From Byssochlamys sp. IMV 00236 (lineage: Eukaryota; Ascomycota; Eurotiomycetes; Eurotiales; Thermoascaceae), in the NCBI GenBank assembly GCA_001931875.2, contig MSJH02000109.1, positions 1-15,798 of the forward strand: a stretch of DNA of 15,798 nt, given 5' to 3'. The notes under the pieces are model-generated. The model was not told the DNA's origin. It ran no database searches and saw only the letters and a program-made list of their open reading frames with translations. The position numbers and the translations under genes were made by a program. This document shows, piece by piece, positions 1-9,490 of the stretch. Within the stretch, counting starts at the first letter, position 1. Each line of letters opens with the position of its first letter.

Positions 1-37
<37 letters not shown>
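1..37. repeat. Poly(A) tract at the window edge
   Basis: An unbroken run of 37 A opens the window and may continue to the left. It is followed at 38-56 by an imperfect hairpin whose ends are CAGCA and TGCTG, and then by GCCCTG (58-63) facing CAGGGC (85-90). Read on the minus strand this is stem-loops followed by a T run. Read on the plus strand it could be the A tail of a retroposed element lying to the left. The sequence does not decide between these. Confidence 0.9.
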
Positions 38-38
<1 letters not shown>

Positions 39-1029
39 AGCAAAACTTTTGTGCTGGCGCCCTGACATCTGTATCATCAAATTACAGGGCATCAATGGAA
101 GTCAAACATTGCTTTTGGGGAAGCAAAACTCGCACATCAGGCTTCGAATTGCTATATGATTTTTCAAGACGCGTCTCGACTTTTTGCAAAAACGCGCTGG
201 ATATGCAAACGATGGTGGGAGTCATGAGCTTACAGGTCATCGGTAGTGTTGTATTTAGCAGTGATATTGACTTATAGAGTATTCAAAGAGCTTATCATAA
301 TTTGTACAATACCTGTCCAAATTATATCGTATGTAAAAGAGTCTGTAGACAGAGTGACATCACATTAATAATTTGGCTACAGTGTGGTGTATATTGCTAC
401 CCTGTATTAATAATTTATATATTTCTTCGCTTCTTATTTACACAAATAAAAAGGTATACTTGGAAGTTATTGTTTAATCATCGTCCATTTCAAATCAACT
501 ATTCAACCAATTCTTCAGGTAGAACAGTCACCTTTTATATTTTGGTGTTACCTTTAAGTGGTTTATATGTCTTGTATGAACTTGCCAAAGTTAAGATACT
601 TGATTGTTTGGATAATTTACCGAAACTTATCATGGATATTTCTAACGTTCTGCTTGTCCTTGACGTTTTCGATCAACCATGTATTCCTTTTATTGATTCT
701 CACATTCCAAACGACAGCGCCCAACTATAAGCAGCTCTAGCTTCAGCAAACTTTTCTCTGCTTCTAAAAATCGTAAACAACCTTGTCATTTGAAACATCT
801 ACATAATTAGTTAAAAAGCAAATAAAAAAAAAGGCAGAAGCTTGATATTAGTTGAATGAAATAGAGGAAAAATAATCAGAGAAGCCTGATGGGCGCAATG
901 TAAAAAGATGATACTGCAAGCGTATAAATAAGGTGGATTTACAGGCGGTTTATTAAATTGTTCCTTTAAAATAAACAAGTTGCAAAATAGTAAAAAGACA
1001 AGTGGACTGAACCAGAACAGTCTTTTATA
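38..1029. other. AT-rich region without a secure gene
   Basis: About 1 kb downstream of the methyltransferase stop. The plus strand is open from 302 to 730 but has no ATG before 632. On the minus strand three short protein-like stretches appear in different frames: 32 codons from an ATG at about 799, preceded by TAACTAAT and TATGTAG like a 3' splice site; about 35 codons at 723-620 containing WLIENVKDKQN; and about 65 codons at 285-80 containing VETRLEKSYSNSKPDVRVLL. They cannot be joined into one clean model. A decayed minus-strand gene is possible, but I do not recognise its family. The 3' UTR of the methyltransferase also lies here. Confidence 0.4.
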
Positions 1030-2346
1030 TTACATTTTCTGAGCAGCAACCGCGCATATCTTAAGTTCCCCGTACGTATTAGTTAGGCACTTTTTAAACT
1101 CCTTGATGAAAGATTGCTTCTCATGGTCGTCTTTGAGTCCTAGCATAGGCCCAAGCATAGTCATCCCACCCTTTACAAATTCAACCAAGGTCCAAGCCAA
1201 TGATTTAGCTGCGTTAGTGCCTGTTGCTATATTCCAATTTAGTAACTGTCATATTTTGCTCTTCATTGTGTCCTACTTGTATCAAAGGGAAGGGCTCTTG
1301 ATTCAACTATCTTAACATTGCCTGATTTTGTCAGCAATTCCTCTAGTTCTCTGCCAACAAATGGGTTCTGCCCTCTTTCCTTACAAATCGCATGTACTAC
1401 CAAAATAAATCAGATCATAATTTTACAGCAAGCGCCGAACTTACATGCAACCATTACTCTGTAAATAGGAGTACCTGTGTGTTTTGGTATCTATTTATAT
1501 GACACGAGTTAAAATAGGGTAAAGTGATTGTTTGATTCATAGCTCACTGGATTATCGGTCTCCATAAGCTGTACAAAGCCTCCAGGCTTAGTGACGCGAA
1601 GTAGCTCTTTAACGGCGATAGGCCATTCTTCCTTTTTCAGAGCATAGATAAACAGTCGCATATGTACAAAATCAAATGAGTTATCTGGATATGGAAGCCC
1701 TTCTAGTACGTTGGCCATAGTAAAGGTAAATTGTTTGGGCATAGCATTTACGCCAATAACGTTTACTATATCACATCCCTCATAAGTACAGTTTGGATAA
1801 TCGTCTATCATATCCTTCAATTTAGTTAGTGATCTTTTCAAAAGACAAAGTTTTTACTTATTTCCCTACCATAACCCATGCACCTGGTCCACAGCCTACA
1901 TCAAGTATAGATACTCCACTGTTGAAGTTTAGGGTTTTGGTTATGTGCGGTAACACATTTCTATAATATGAAAAGTCTACTTCAAGGATTCTATATATGC
2001 CAAGCGTAATAACAACCTTACCCTTCAAAAATCTCCTTTAGAGCAAAATGTTGCTATGGTTAAGATTGAGTAAAAATAAGATAATAGAGCACTGGTATTG
2101 TCTTCTTACCCCCGTTAATCTCATCCGCTCATCGTCGTCCTTGGGCAGCCAATAGGTTGAGGTTTTGACATGATGAAACTCCCTTTCTTTTGGCAACGTT
2201 ACTTTGTCCGTGTCTGTGCTGTATTCACTAGTGTAGGATGATGTTTGATCTGCTTCTGCTATGTTGTGACCTGCTATGTATGTTTGAGTACCCTTCTCTT
2301 GATTTGAACCCATGTTAGTGTTTCTTTTTGATAAGCATCCACCCAT
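1030..2346 (-). CDS. SAM-dependent methyltransferase with N-terminal acylation-like motif
   Basis: Seven exons join in frame: 2346-2110, 2053-2022, 1960-1870, 1814-1548, 1490-1445, 1396-1277 and 1226-1030, giving 329 aa. All introns are 48-61 nt GT-AG. Residues 108-118 carry class I methyltransferase motif I (LDVGCGPGAW). FDFVHMR at 167-173 and PGG at 197-199 are the usual later motifs of the Methyltransf_25/UbiE-like fold. The layout resembles the large fungal family of LaeA/UMTA-like methyltransferases, whose substrates are mostly unknown; I cannot name a substrate. The N-terminus MGGCLSKR fits N-myristoylation at Gly2 (MGxxxS) with a palmitoylatable Cys4, followed by about 40 low-complexity Ser/Thr-rich residues. 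The start at 2346 is the first ATG of the open exon and gives this motif, but an upstream non-coding exon cannot be excluded. The exon 4-5 junction (acceptor just after 1490) was chosen because it restores the frame. Confidence 0.85.
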
Positions 2347-2813
2347 ATATAAGGTAAATAAAAGTTTTGTGTCTCTACCTGTTTTCTTATTTAAAGCGAA
2401 ACAAGAGGAAAGGACAGGCTTTTTCTGGTGTTTTCTTATGATATTATGTGTAACATTTATACAAGCATCTTTTGAAAGATTTTATTGACTAATACAAAGA
2501 AAGAGCGAAGAATAGAGCTTAAGGAGTAAAATACTCAACTTTACGACAGCTAGGACGTGATTCTTATATGGAACTATAGAGTAGAGTTGCTTTCTAAGGG
2601 CACTGTTACATTGGCAAAAGGTGTTACTCAATACACAAACACGAGTACCATAAGTTCTAAGAAGGTTGCATCTCTCTTTATGAAAGGTTAAACAAAAGTG
2701 AAAAATTACTCATGCGCACGAGTCAAATAAGAATAAGCGGTAATAAATGATACCAATGACAATGATTTTTACTTAATATACCTTGTTATATATACAGTCT
2801 ATAATGATTTTAT
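2347..2813. promoter_or_regulatory. Methyltransferase upstream region and carrier 3' flank
   Basis: A 467 bp AT-rich spacer between two minus-strand genes. It must hold the promoter of the methyltransferase on the right of its start and the 3' end of the mitochondrial carrier. I see no open frame of note and no RNA gene. A CAGGTAGAG stretch (minus strand, about 2376-2384) could be a splice donor for a 5' UTR intron, but nothing confirms it. Confidence 0.4.
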
Positions 2814-3993
2814 TTAGTTCATTGCCTTCATAGCCAGCTCGTAGGCAAAGAAGGTAGCAGCATTAGCAGGAAAAGCTCTTGCCATGGTTGGACCGACACC
2901 ATTGAAAAATGCCTTATATCCTGCTTCTCTTACCAGCGCACGGAATGCGGCAACCGAGGATTTGATTCTGTTATAGATTTGTAAGCAGTTTGTACAAGTG
3001 TATGTGTGTGTGTCTTCTTTTCTTACCTGGGATCATTTTGCATTCGACTCTTGATGACATCTTGAGGATAGGCGGGAATCCAAGCACCAAACCCAGATAA
3101 ACCACCAGCCATCAACAGATCAAAAGTAGATAGAGTCTGATCAGGGCCCTTCATGTACTGGAAGGTGCGCTTTAATCCTTCGTATGTGACTATAAGGCAT
3201 GTATGTTAAATAACCGTCGTATGGTATTCTTTTGAACTTACTAAAGTATAAACCGTAGCTTGGACAATCTCTTAGCAATGTAATTCCTATTCCTCTGTAG
3301 ATACCTAACGGTCCTTGAGCACGCACAGTACGAATACCACAGTCAATAACACCTTTATACTAAAATGTATCCAGTTAGTATAAAGACAGTCATTAGTAAC
3401 AAAACTTACAGGAGGCTCAAGCTTTCCGTTAGCACCAATGATACCAGCAGGATCCTGTGTCTGAAGCTTGACCTTTAACAGCTCAATTGGACAATTGAAA
3501 AAAGCCATGACTGTTCCTGCCATAGAGCCTGCTATACCGATCTCAGCCAAAGACAACACTTTATTTGCGTCTCCTCCTTGAAGCATTCTTCTAAACTCGC
3601 CGTTGCACATGAAAACAACTGCGTTACATAAGCCAATACCAGCAAGTGGAGAGGCAACACCACGATATAAGCCTTTAGGCTACAAAATGATTGAGTATAT
3701 CAGTCATAAAGAAAAAAAAATCATCATAGCCTTACACCTTCAGATTGAACTAATTGTCGGAAACAATCTACAGCATTTTTATAAATAGGAGGAGAAGGTT
3801 GTGTCTGTAACCTGACTTTAAGGGTGTCAAAAGGGTGGCCTATGCATATATTTAATATAAAAAGAAGAGGGTGCAATTTAAATAGATATTTACCAACAAT
3901 AACCTGTGCCCAACCACCACAAGTTCCAGCAATCAAGTCTTGAGCTAATTTAGGTATTTGCAATCGGACACTTTCTTCCTTGTATGTAGCCAT
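2814..3993 (-). CDS. Mitochondrial carrier protein (SLC25; acylcarnitine/basic amino acid carrier group)
   Basis: Six exons (3993-3894, 3839-3736, 3679-3410, 3359-3242, 3189-3027, 2967-2814) give 302 aa, the usual length for this inner-membrane transporter family. The three repeats carry the Px[DE]xx[KR]x[KR] signature: PFDTLKVR at 36-43, PIELLKVK at 132-139 and PQDVIKSR at 239-246. The even-helix contact point in repeat 2 is Arg188-Asp189 in TLLRDCPSYGLYF, the RD/RE type seen in carnitine/acylcarnitine (SLC25A20), ornithine and SLC25A29-like carriers. The opening GGWAQVIVGHPFDT also resembles yeast Ymc1/Ymc2. The exact substrate is therefore open: acylcarnitine, basic amino acids or a Ymc-type substrate. 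Introns are 52-59 nt. No N-terminal presequence is seen, as is usual for carriers. An AT-rich 309 bp spacer separates the start from LARP1 upstream. Confidence 0.93.
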
Positions 3994-4302
3994 TATTTTT
4001 AAAGAAAAGAAAAAATTGGGGAAAAAAAGGGGTAACAGTCCAAGAAGAGTTAAAACTTTTCAGCCAATCAAATGATTTCTTCAGTTGCTCAGTAACAGAT
4101 CATAAAGAGATGTTTGTAAGGAAAAAAAAAAAAAAAAAAAAGGTTTATAAAATATAATAATAAAATAAACAAATATATAAATTTCACAGATTTTTGAATC
4201 GTTTCTATATGGCAGCTTGTATTCTTTTTTTTGGATTGTTTTTTGATCTACAATATTTTCCTTTTTTTTTTTTGTTTTTGGTCGTTTTTATCAAAAAAGA
4301 AA
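3994..4302. promoter_or_regulatory. Carrier promoter region and LARP1 3' flank
   Basis: A 309 bp spacer between two minus-strand genes, very AT-rich, with a run of about 19 A ending near 4141 and a T run near 4261-4275. It holds the 3' UTR of the LARP1 gene and the promoter of the mitochondrial carrier. No open frame or RNA gene was seen. Confidence 0.5.
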
Positions 4303-6854
4303 TTAGGTGTGGTTAGAAGAGGGACCACTGACACTTCCCCTAGGTTTCTACATAAACATATTAATAACTTTCCTAATTTTCATATTATATTACTTACACC
4401 GTGATGAGGAACCTTGTAAGTATCATCTGGCACTTGTTTTGATACTTTAGAATTTCTAAAATCTTCAATCGTCTTGTACTTGCTCAATAATTCTGTCATG
4501 CGTTCATTGAACTTGAGCTTTCTCTTGTTCTTATCTTTACGGTAATAGTTATATGCCCAGAACTTTTCGAGACCATAAAGATGACCACGATCATAGTCAG
4601 CCAAAGTCAATTCTTGGAAGTCTTGGAACAATTCTTTACGATAAGTCTTTTCAAGACCATAAGAATAGAATCGGAAGAGACATTCCAAACCATATCTATC
4701 TCATACATTAGTAACAAAGATCAATACATCATCTCTCTTTTTTTTTTTTTTTTTTTACCTGTAGTTTTGATTGGCATCTTCAACTGCCAATCTCTTAAAT
4801 TCATTATACATGCGCTTGTTAAAGTGATCACGTAAGAAATGAGACCAGAAACGGAACAAGGTGTTCATCTCCTGTGAATGACCAACACCCAACTTCTTAC
4901 GTTCTCTTAATGCCTTGGCATGATATTTATGATATTTGTGTTGAACAAAGCCATTTTCACGCAAGAGTTCATGGCTAGGATGTTGGAAGGCGCCAAAAGA
5001 GTGCGCCATATCAACAGAGGTAGAAAGTAAACCTTCAGCAGGTGACTTGCCATAGCTTGTGGATAAGAAGTCATTGGGATTGTAGTGATAAGGTTGATCA
5101 GACAAGACCCAACCGACATGAGCGTGATCATGATTGGCGCCTTTACGTGTAGGTGTTGTGCCAAAGAAGGCTGAGCTAGGGAGCGACTCAGGGCGAACGG
5201 CATAGAATCGAGGAGCTTTGTCGTTCTTGATAGGCTTGGCGTGGATGGTTGTTGTTGAGATTTGAGCACCAACTTGCTCGCCGTTATGATGTACTTCACG
5301 AGACTTTAATTGATCAAATTGTTCCTTACCAACAGAGCCAACCTTGATATTACTTTGTGTATACGTGCGAAGACCGCTCTCATACTGATAAAGACCCTCA
5401 TTAATCATTTCAGAGATATCTTCATTGATCTTTGCACGGTTATAGTTGGTATGTGTACGGTCTTGCTTGCGTTGTGTAACGATCATGATACGGGCAACCG
5501 TCTCATCATCCATTTCAAGATCATCTTCCTCCTCTTCTTCGTCTTCAGAGAGGTAGTATTTCTTTACCGTATCCTTACGGCTACCATCTGTCCAATCATC
5601 ATCTTCAAAATCAAACAAGTCCTCATCTTCCTTTGATGTGTCCTTGCTGACCGACTTGCGACGTTCGATGGGTGAAGACGAAGGAAGCAAGCTGGTGCCA
5701 GCCAAGGAAGCTAAAGTAGGTTGAGGATTGGGAGAGGTGTTTTGCTTGACGACCTCAGCGGCTGTAGGGCCCGTTTTGGGAATAGGTGCAGGTTTCACGG
5801 GCTGTGGTCCAGGAACAACAGCGGGCATGATCCAAGGCTCCCATCCTTCTCTCTTGCGAATCTTATCGCCTTTACGTTCAACAACTTGACTGTTATCAAG
5901 TGCTTCACGAATCAAGTCAAGGTCAGTTGTTAAACCTTTAACACGGTTGAAGTTGGCAACAAAGGACAAGTCGACAAAGCCGTTTGAATCCATTTGCTTT
6001 CTTAAATAAAGATCCTTACAGAGGTTGTCAATGCTAAAGTAATACTCACTAAAAAGTAGTTAGTATATGAATATAAAATGAATATTATTGTTTTACATTT
6101 GCTGCATGATGTAAACTTTCAATGTCTCTGCGTCTACTTGAACAAAGGCAGGTGTCTTGTGATAAGGCTTATGGTACAGTGGCTTCCTCGATCGAGATTT
6201 GTTAGTTTGATGATGGTGATGTTGAGGTTGTTGTTGTTGTTGTTGTTGTGGTTGAGGTGCTTTCTTTTCTTCATCTTTCTTTTTATCGCTGCTGACGGCA
6301 GTATTGCCCTTGGTTTCATTGACAACAGGGGTAGTAGGAGCGTTTTTTGTCTCTTTTGCCTGATCCTTTTGTTGCTTTGATCCACGACGACCCTCAGATT
6401 TTTTACTATGACGGTCACCCGCAGCTGAGCGACGACGACCATGTTTGCGGCCTGATCGGGGTGCATGGACAATAGTAGGCGTAAATGGCTTCCATTGACC
6501 TTTGCTCTTGACTTTGGGAGCAACTAATTTTTCCGACTCTTCGTTGGTATTGCTTGGTTCAGTTGTAGCGGCCTCTTTGGGTGCAGGCCAATCTAATGAT
6601 GACAGTTGTTAGATTAACTTTTCTTCCAGGGAGGAGGTTCTTTGTTATGATTTACCAGCAACAGCAGCTTCATTCTTTTCGGCTTCAGTCGGATTCTTGG
6701 TTACTTTCCAAGCACTCTTTTCAGGAATGGGTGCTGGCACAGTTTGTGGTTGTTCCTTCTTGACGGGTTGATCTTCTTTTTCAGGAGTAGTCGTAATAGT
6801 AGTAGTATTAGCTGTGTTGGTCGTATTTGTGGGTTCGTTAATAGTCTTTTCCAT
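4303..6854 (-). CDS. LARP1: La-related protein 1 (LARP1) with La motif and DM15 region
   Basis: Five exons (6854-6656, 6592-6097, 6048-4759, 4695-4398, 4347-4303) give 775 aa. LARP1 is a cytoplasmic RNA-binding protein that in animals controls translation and stability of 5' TOP mRNAs downstream of TORC1. Residues 1-215 are low complexity: Pro/Thr/Lys-rich, a basic Arg-rich patch, and Gln repeats near 181-187. The La motif spans about 218-300 and is split by the intron at 6049-6096, with [17 protein letters not shown] before M251. An acidic linker follows, with LFDFEDDDW near 375-385. The DM15 repeats fill about 586-710 and are strikingly close to human LARP1. Arg631, Arg670 and Tyr674 sit where human Arg840, Arg879 and Tyr883 bind the cap. 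The last exon (15 codons) was placed by a GTAAGT donor at 4397 and a TATGTAG acceptor. The start at 6854 is the first ATG in the frame. The gene is divergent from the Atp18-like gene. Confidence 0.96.
6229..6249. repeat. TTG/CAA trinucleotide repeat coding for poly-Gln in LARP1
   Basis: Seven TTG units on the plus strand read as seven CAA (Gln) codons in LARP1 exon 2, followed by Pro-Gln and a His run. The codons are all CAA, so the tract may vary in length by slippage. Confidence 0.85.
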
Positions 6855-7321
6855 GGTTAGATCTTTCTTTTTTCCCGTAAAATAAAAAAAAAGAAAAGAA
6901 AGAGCAAGATATCTTGGTTATAAAAGGAAAAAAGAGAGATCCTCTCTTGGTAATACAGATATGTCTTTACCCACCTCGTCAAAAAAAAAAAAATATTTAA
7001 GAATATGTGTGGCTTATTCAGTTTCAGAGTAATGTTCTTTATTTGGAAGGAACATCATTCTGTAAGTAATAGATAACTCTATATAAACATGCATATTATA
7101 TATCACTCTTTTATAGTTTAATTTAGCTGTCTCTATATCCTTATGTCTCTTTCTTTCCATCCATATCTATACTAATTGTAGGCGCACGAACGGACTCTTT
7201 CTGTGACGTAGCACTCTGTACATATTGCCCTTTCATTTTCCGATTCTTCCCCCTGTTCAAACCCACTCTCACACCAAAAAGGTCCTTTCTTTTTTCTTTA
7301 CAAAAAAAAAAAAAACTCGAA
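6855..7321. promoter_or_regulatory. Shared divergent promoter region of LARP1 and the Atp18-like gene
   Basis: These 467 bp separate two start codons that point away from each other, so both promoters must lie here. A TATATAAA box is at 7080-7087, oriented either way, about 240 bp before the Atp18 ATG. A CRE-like TGACGTAG lies at 7204-7211. TACTAAT followed by TTGTAG at about 7170-7181 looks like a branch site and acceptor and would fit a 5' UTR intron whose donor could be GTAAGT at 7062, but that donor lies upstream of the TATA box, so the two readings conflict. Poly(A) runs occur at about 6883-6894, 6981-6993 and 7303-7315. Confidence 0.5.
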
Positions 7322-7614
7322 ATGTTTGGTTTGCGCAAATTTGACGTTCCTGCTTTCCGTCCTGTTGTTCCTTTCATTGCTGGCGGTGCTCTCGTCCTCT
7401 ACTTGGTCAACAAGGCTCAAACTGCTATGATCAACTGTAATTGAGATCTTTTTATTCTTATTTTTTTACATACTAATTGTCCATTTTCATCTATAGCTGA
7501 ACAATACAGAAATGATCCCAGAAACCCTGCTTGTAAGTTTCTTATCTTTTTCATGGTTTAATATCTAATTTCTTTTTTTCTTTAATAGTGGCTTCTGGAA
7601 AGAAGGCTCATTAA
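7322..7614 (+). CDS. ATP18: ATP synthase subunit J (Atp18-like), mitochondrial
   Basis: Three exons (7322-7436, 7497-7532, 7589-7614) give 58 aa, against 59 aa for yeast Atp18. This is a small membrane subunit of the mitochondrial F1Fo-ATP synthase, in the peripheral stalk/dimer region. The N-terminal part has Phe-Pro-rich residues and a single predicted membrane helix at about 15-33 (VVPFIAGGALVLYLVNKA). The short tail has the family pattern N-DPRNP at 44-49 (RNDPRNPA), which in yeast reads INDPRNP. Both introns (60 and 56 nt) split codons, and exons 2 and 3 are only 36 and 26 nt, so no single open frame shows the gene. The start is supported by the position of the helix. The gene is head-to-head with LARP1. 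Confidence 0.92.
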
Positions 7615-8015
7615 GTCAATGTTACAACTAAAAATGTTTATATATATTATACGCACACACCCATACAATTGATATGAAAAGCCAGTCAACTTGCCTCGTT
7701 TGTAAATTCAATTGAATAAATTAGTATTTAACAAAGAGGATAAATAGAAAATAGATGAACAAGATGAGTTTACATTAGAAATGAGCGTATAAAAGAGAAT
7801 GATATGTCGAGCGATATTTGTACTAGGCAGTAAAGAAGAGAAGGGTATTAATGTGCTTATTAAAAAGAAAGCCAAAGAGCCAAGTATATGTGAGCGTGCG
7901 TGTGTGTGTGTGTGTGTGGTATGTTCATAAACGTGGCGTTACGCGTTTGACTATTATGTCATAAGATTGAAAATAAAATAAAAAAGCGACACTTTCTTCC
8001 TGTCAACTTTATATT
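7615..8015. promoter_or_regulatory. Spacer between the Atp18-like gene and the epimerase, with a TG repeat
   Basis: A 401 bp AT-rich spacer holding the 3' UTR of the Atp18-like gene (AATAAATTA at about 7715) and the promoter of the NAD(P)H-hydrate epimerase. A (TG)9 microsatellite lies at 7901-7918. No open frame or RNA gene was seen. Confidence 0.5.
7901..7918. repeat. (TG)9 microsatellite
   Basis: Nine TG units, preceded by degenerate TG-rich sequence from about 7889. It lies about 100 bp before the epimerase start codon. Confidence 0.9.
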
Positions 8016-8865
8016 ATGGCTTTCAAGGTATTATGCAAAGGACAACTTTTACCTCTTCAGCGTCTAAATTTTGTCTGCAGTGTGTTTCTCAAAAAGTAGC
8101 TCAAGCAATTGACGCTGAGCTCATGTCAGCCTCAGGTGGGTTTTCAGTTGATCAGCTCATGGAATTAGGTAAGATTAGACACTCATTAAGAATATACACG
8201 CATAACAATAGAAAACTAGCTGGTCTAAGTGTTGCCCAAGCAATACAAAGAGTTTATGATAATAACAAAAAGCCGCATGTATTAGTCTGTGTTGGTCCAG
8301 GTAAAGCCGGTTAAATGGTCCAAGGCATTATATTTTTAACTATCCTTTTGAAGGCAACAATGGAGGTGATGGTCTTGTTGCTGCAAGACATTTGTTTCAT
8401 TTCGGATTTAAGCCTAGCATTTACTATCCAAAGCAGCCTGAAAAAGATCTTTATCAACGACTTCTTGTTCAGTGCAAGAACTTGGAACTACCCATCTATA
8501 AAGAGTTCCAACCTAATCTTTTAGATCAAGCCGACGTCATCCTGGACGCACTCTTTGGATTCAGCTTCAATGGTGATGTACGTGACCCCTACAAGGAGGT
8601 TGTCAAGCAGTTTGGGTCAACCAAAACACCTATTGTCTCGGTCGATATTCCTTCTGGATGGAACGTGGAAACAGGCCCTACGGAGCAGGTTCAATTCCAA
8701 CCCGAGGTACTCGTTTCCCTTACTGCACCCAAACCTTGTTCCTCTCACTTCAAAGGCAAGCATCACTTCCTCGGGGGTCGATTTGTTCCACCTTCGATTG
8801 CTAAAAAGTTTGATTTTGATGTTCCAGACTTTACTGCTGGTGATCAAGTTGTCGAGTTAAAATAA
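8016..8865 (+). CDS. NNR1: NAD(P)H-hydrate epimerase (YjeF_N family)
   Basis: Four exons (8016-8027, 8081-8168, 8220-8300, 8354-8865) give 230 aa; yeast Nnr1 has 246. The enzyme interconverts R and S forms of hydrated NAD(P)H, so that the dehydratase can repair both. The N-terminus MAFKCVSQKVAQAIDAELM, then GGFSVDQLMELAGLSVAQ, is typical of the family. The nucleotide-binding loop GPGNNGGDG is at 59-67, and DALFGFSF, VDIPSGW and the C-terminal LTAPKPCSSHF-GGRFVP follow in order. Exon 1 has only four codons. I chose it because it gives the family N-terminus and a clean 53 nt intron. An in-frame ATG at 8033 inside that intron could give another N-terminus (see findings). AATAAA lies at 8879. No dehydratase domain is fused. 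Confidence 0.95.
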
Positions 8866-9490
8866 CATAATCTACTCAATAAAAAGCCTTGTTTGATTTT
8901 TTTTGTATAACAGAGTAGAAATGGATGTTGCGACTGCATCTGGCGGCTGTCTGAAGGGGACGGGGTAGACCTAGTATACACTTGTAGCTCATTCGTTCAC
9001 GCGTCCTTATGCATATTAGATTGTACTCCTTCAATCTCCTGCAAGGTATGTTGACTCTTGGTCGATCAATTACTCAATTCGTTTTGAATTAGACCAGGTT
9101 CAATAACACTGTACCCTTTCTAAACACGCCATATTGCCTAATGTTGACTTATTCATGCGTGACTCACTAGAATGCAATGTTTCACTCTTGTTTTCTAAAC
9201 TGCCCAACAGACTAATTATACTTCTGATACATTGTTTTGGACACAGTATGATTATTCTATATTACTTAAGACTAGGGTTTCTGGGAAAACATTTAATCCT
9301 GCCAGCGCTATTATTTATACTTCTATTATGTTATGAGCGACATCTATTTCCCACTGGGTACGGCTGTAATTTACGGAAAGACGATGTATATTGGAATATT
9401 TACAGTTTATTAGTAATCAAAAAACATAATGCAGAGTTTGTCATAGATACAAAAAATGAGTGAGGAAGATATGAAAGGGGAAAAAAAATG
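8866..9490. other. Convergent spacer between the epimerase and bZIP genes
   Basis: A 625 bp region between two 3' ends. The part at 8930-9110 is richer in G+C than the rest and contains protein-like fragments (listed separately as a possible pseudogene). The plus-strand open stretch 9134-9463 begins only with TTG, is Leu/Ile-rich and resembles nothing I know. No RNA gene was seen. Confidence 0.5.
8990..9125 (-). pseudogene. Possible decayed short-chain dehydrogenase fragment
   Basis: On the minus strand 9107-9069 reads VIEPGLIQNELSN. This fits the segment after the active site in short-chain dehydrogenases/reductases, where V-EPG-I-TEL is common. Just upstream, AATATG, an extra G and CGTGTT would read NMRV once the insertion is ignored, as in many family members. 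Downstream, 9044-9000 reads LQEIEGVQSNMHKDA in another frame, and GTGAACGAA near 8998-8990 would read VNE, as in the C-terminal VNE motif. Spacings are shorter than in intact enzymes. No Rossmann motif or Tyr-Lys catalytic pair is seen. The family assignment is an inference from short fragments. Confidence 0.25.

Noticed and set aside
302..730. Plus-strand open stretch of 143 codons
   Set aside because: It begins at TTG, has no ATG before codon 111, shows no known motif and has AT-rich, hydrophobic content typical of AT-rich spacer.
6134..6523. Minus-strand frame of 129 codons inside LARP1 exon 2
   Set aside because: It is a shifted frame. The true frame reads through both neighbouring splice sites and enters the La motif.
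7141..7377. Minus-strand frame over the Atp18-like start
   Set aside because: It is antisense to exon 1 and its leader; the plus strand gives the recognisable Atp18 protein.
9090..9115. tRNA T-arm-like GGTTCAATA
   Set aside because: There is no matching T-stem, anticodon arm or acceptor stem around it.
9134..9463. Plus-strand open stretch of 109 codons after the epimerase
   Set aside because: It starts at TTG and codes for Leu/Ile/Tyr-rich sequence without recognisable domains in a convergent spacer.
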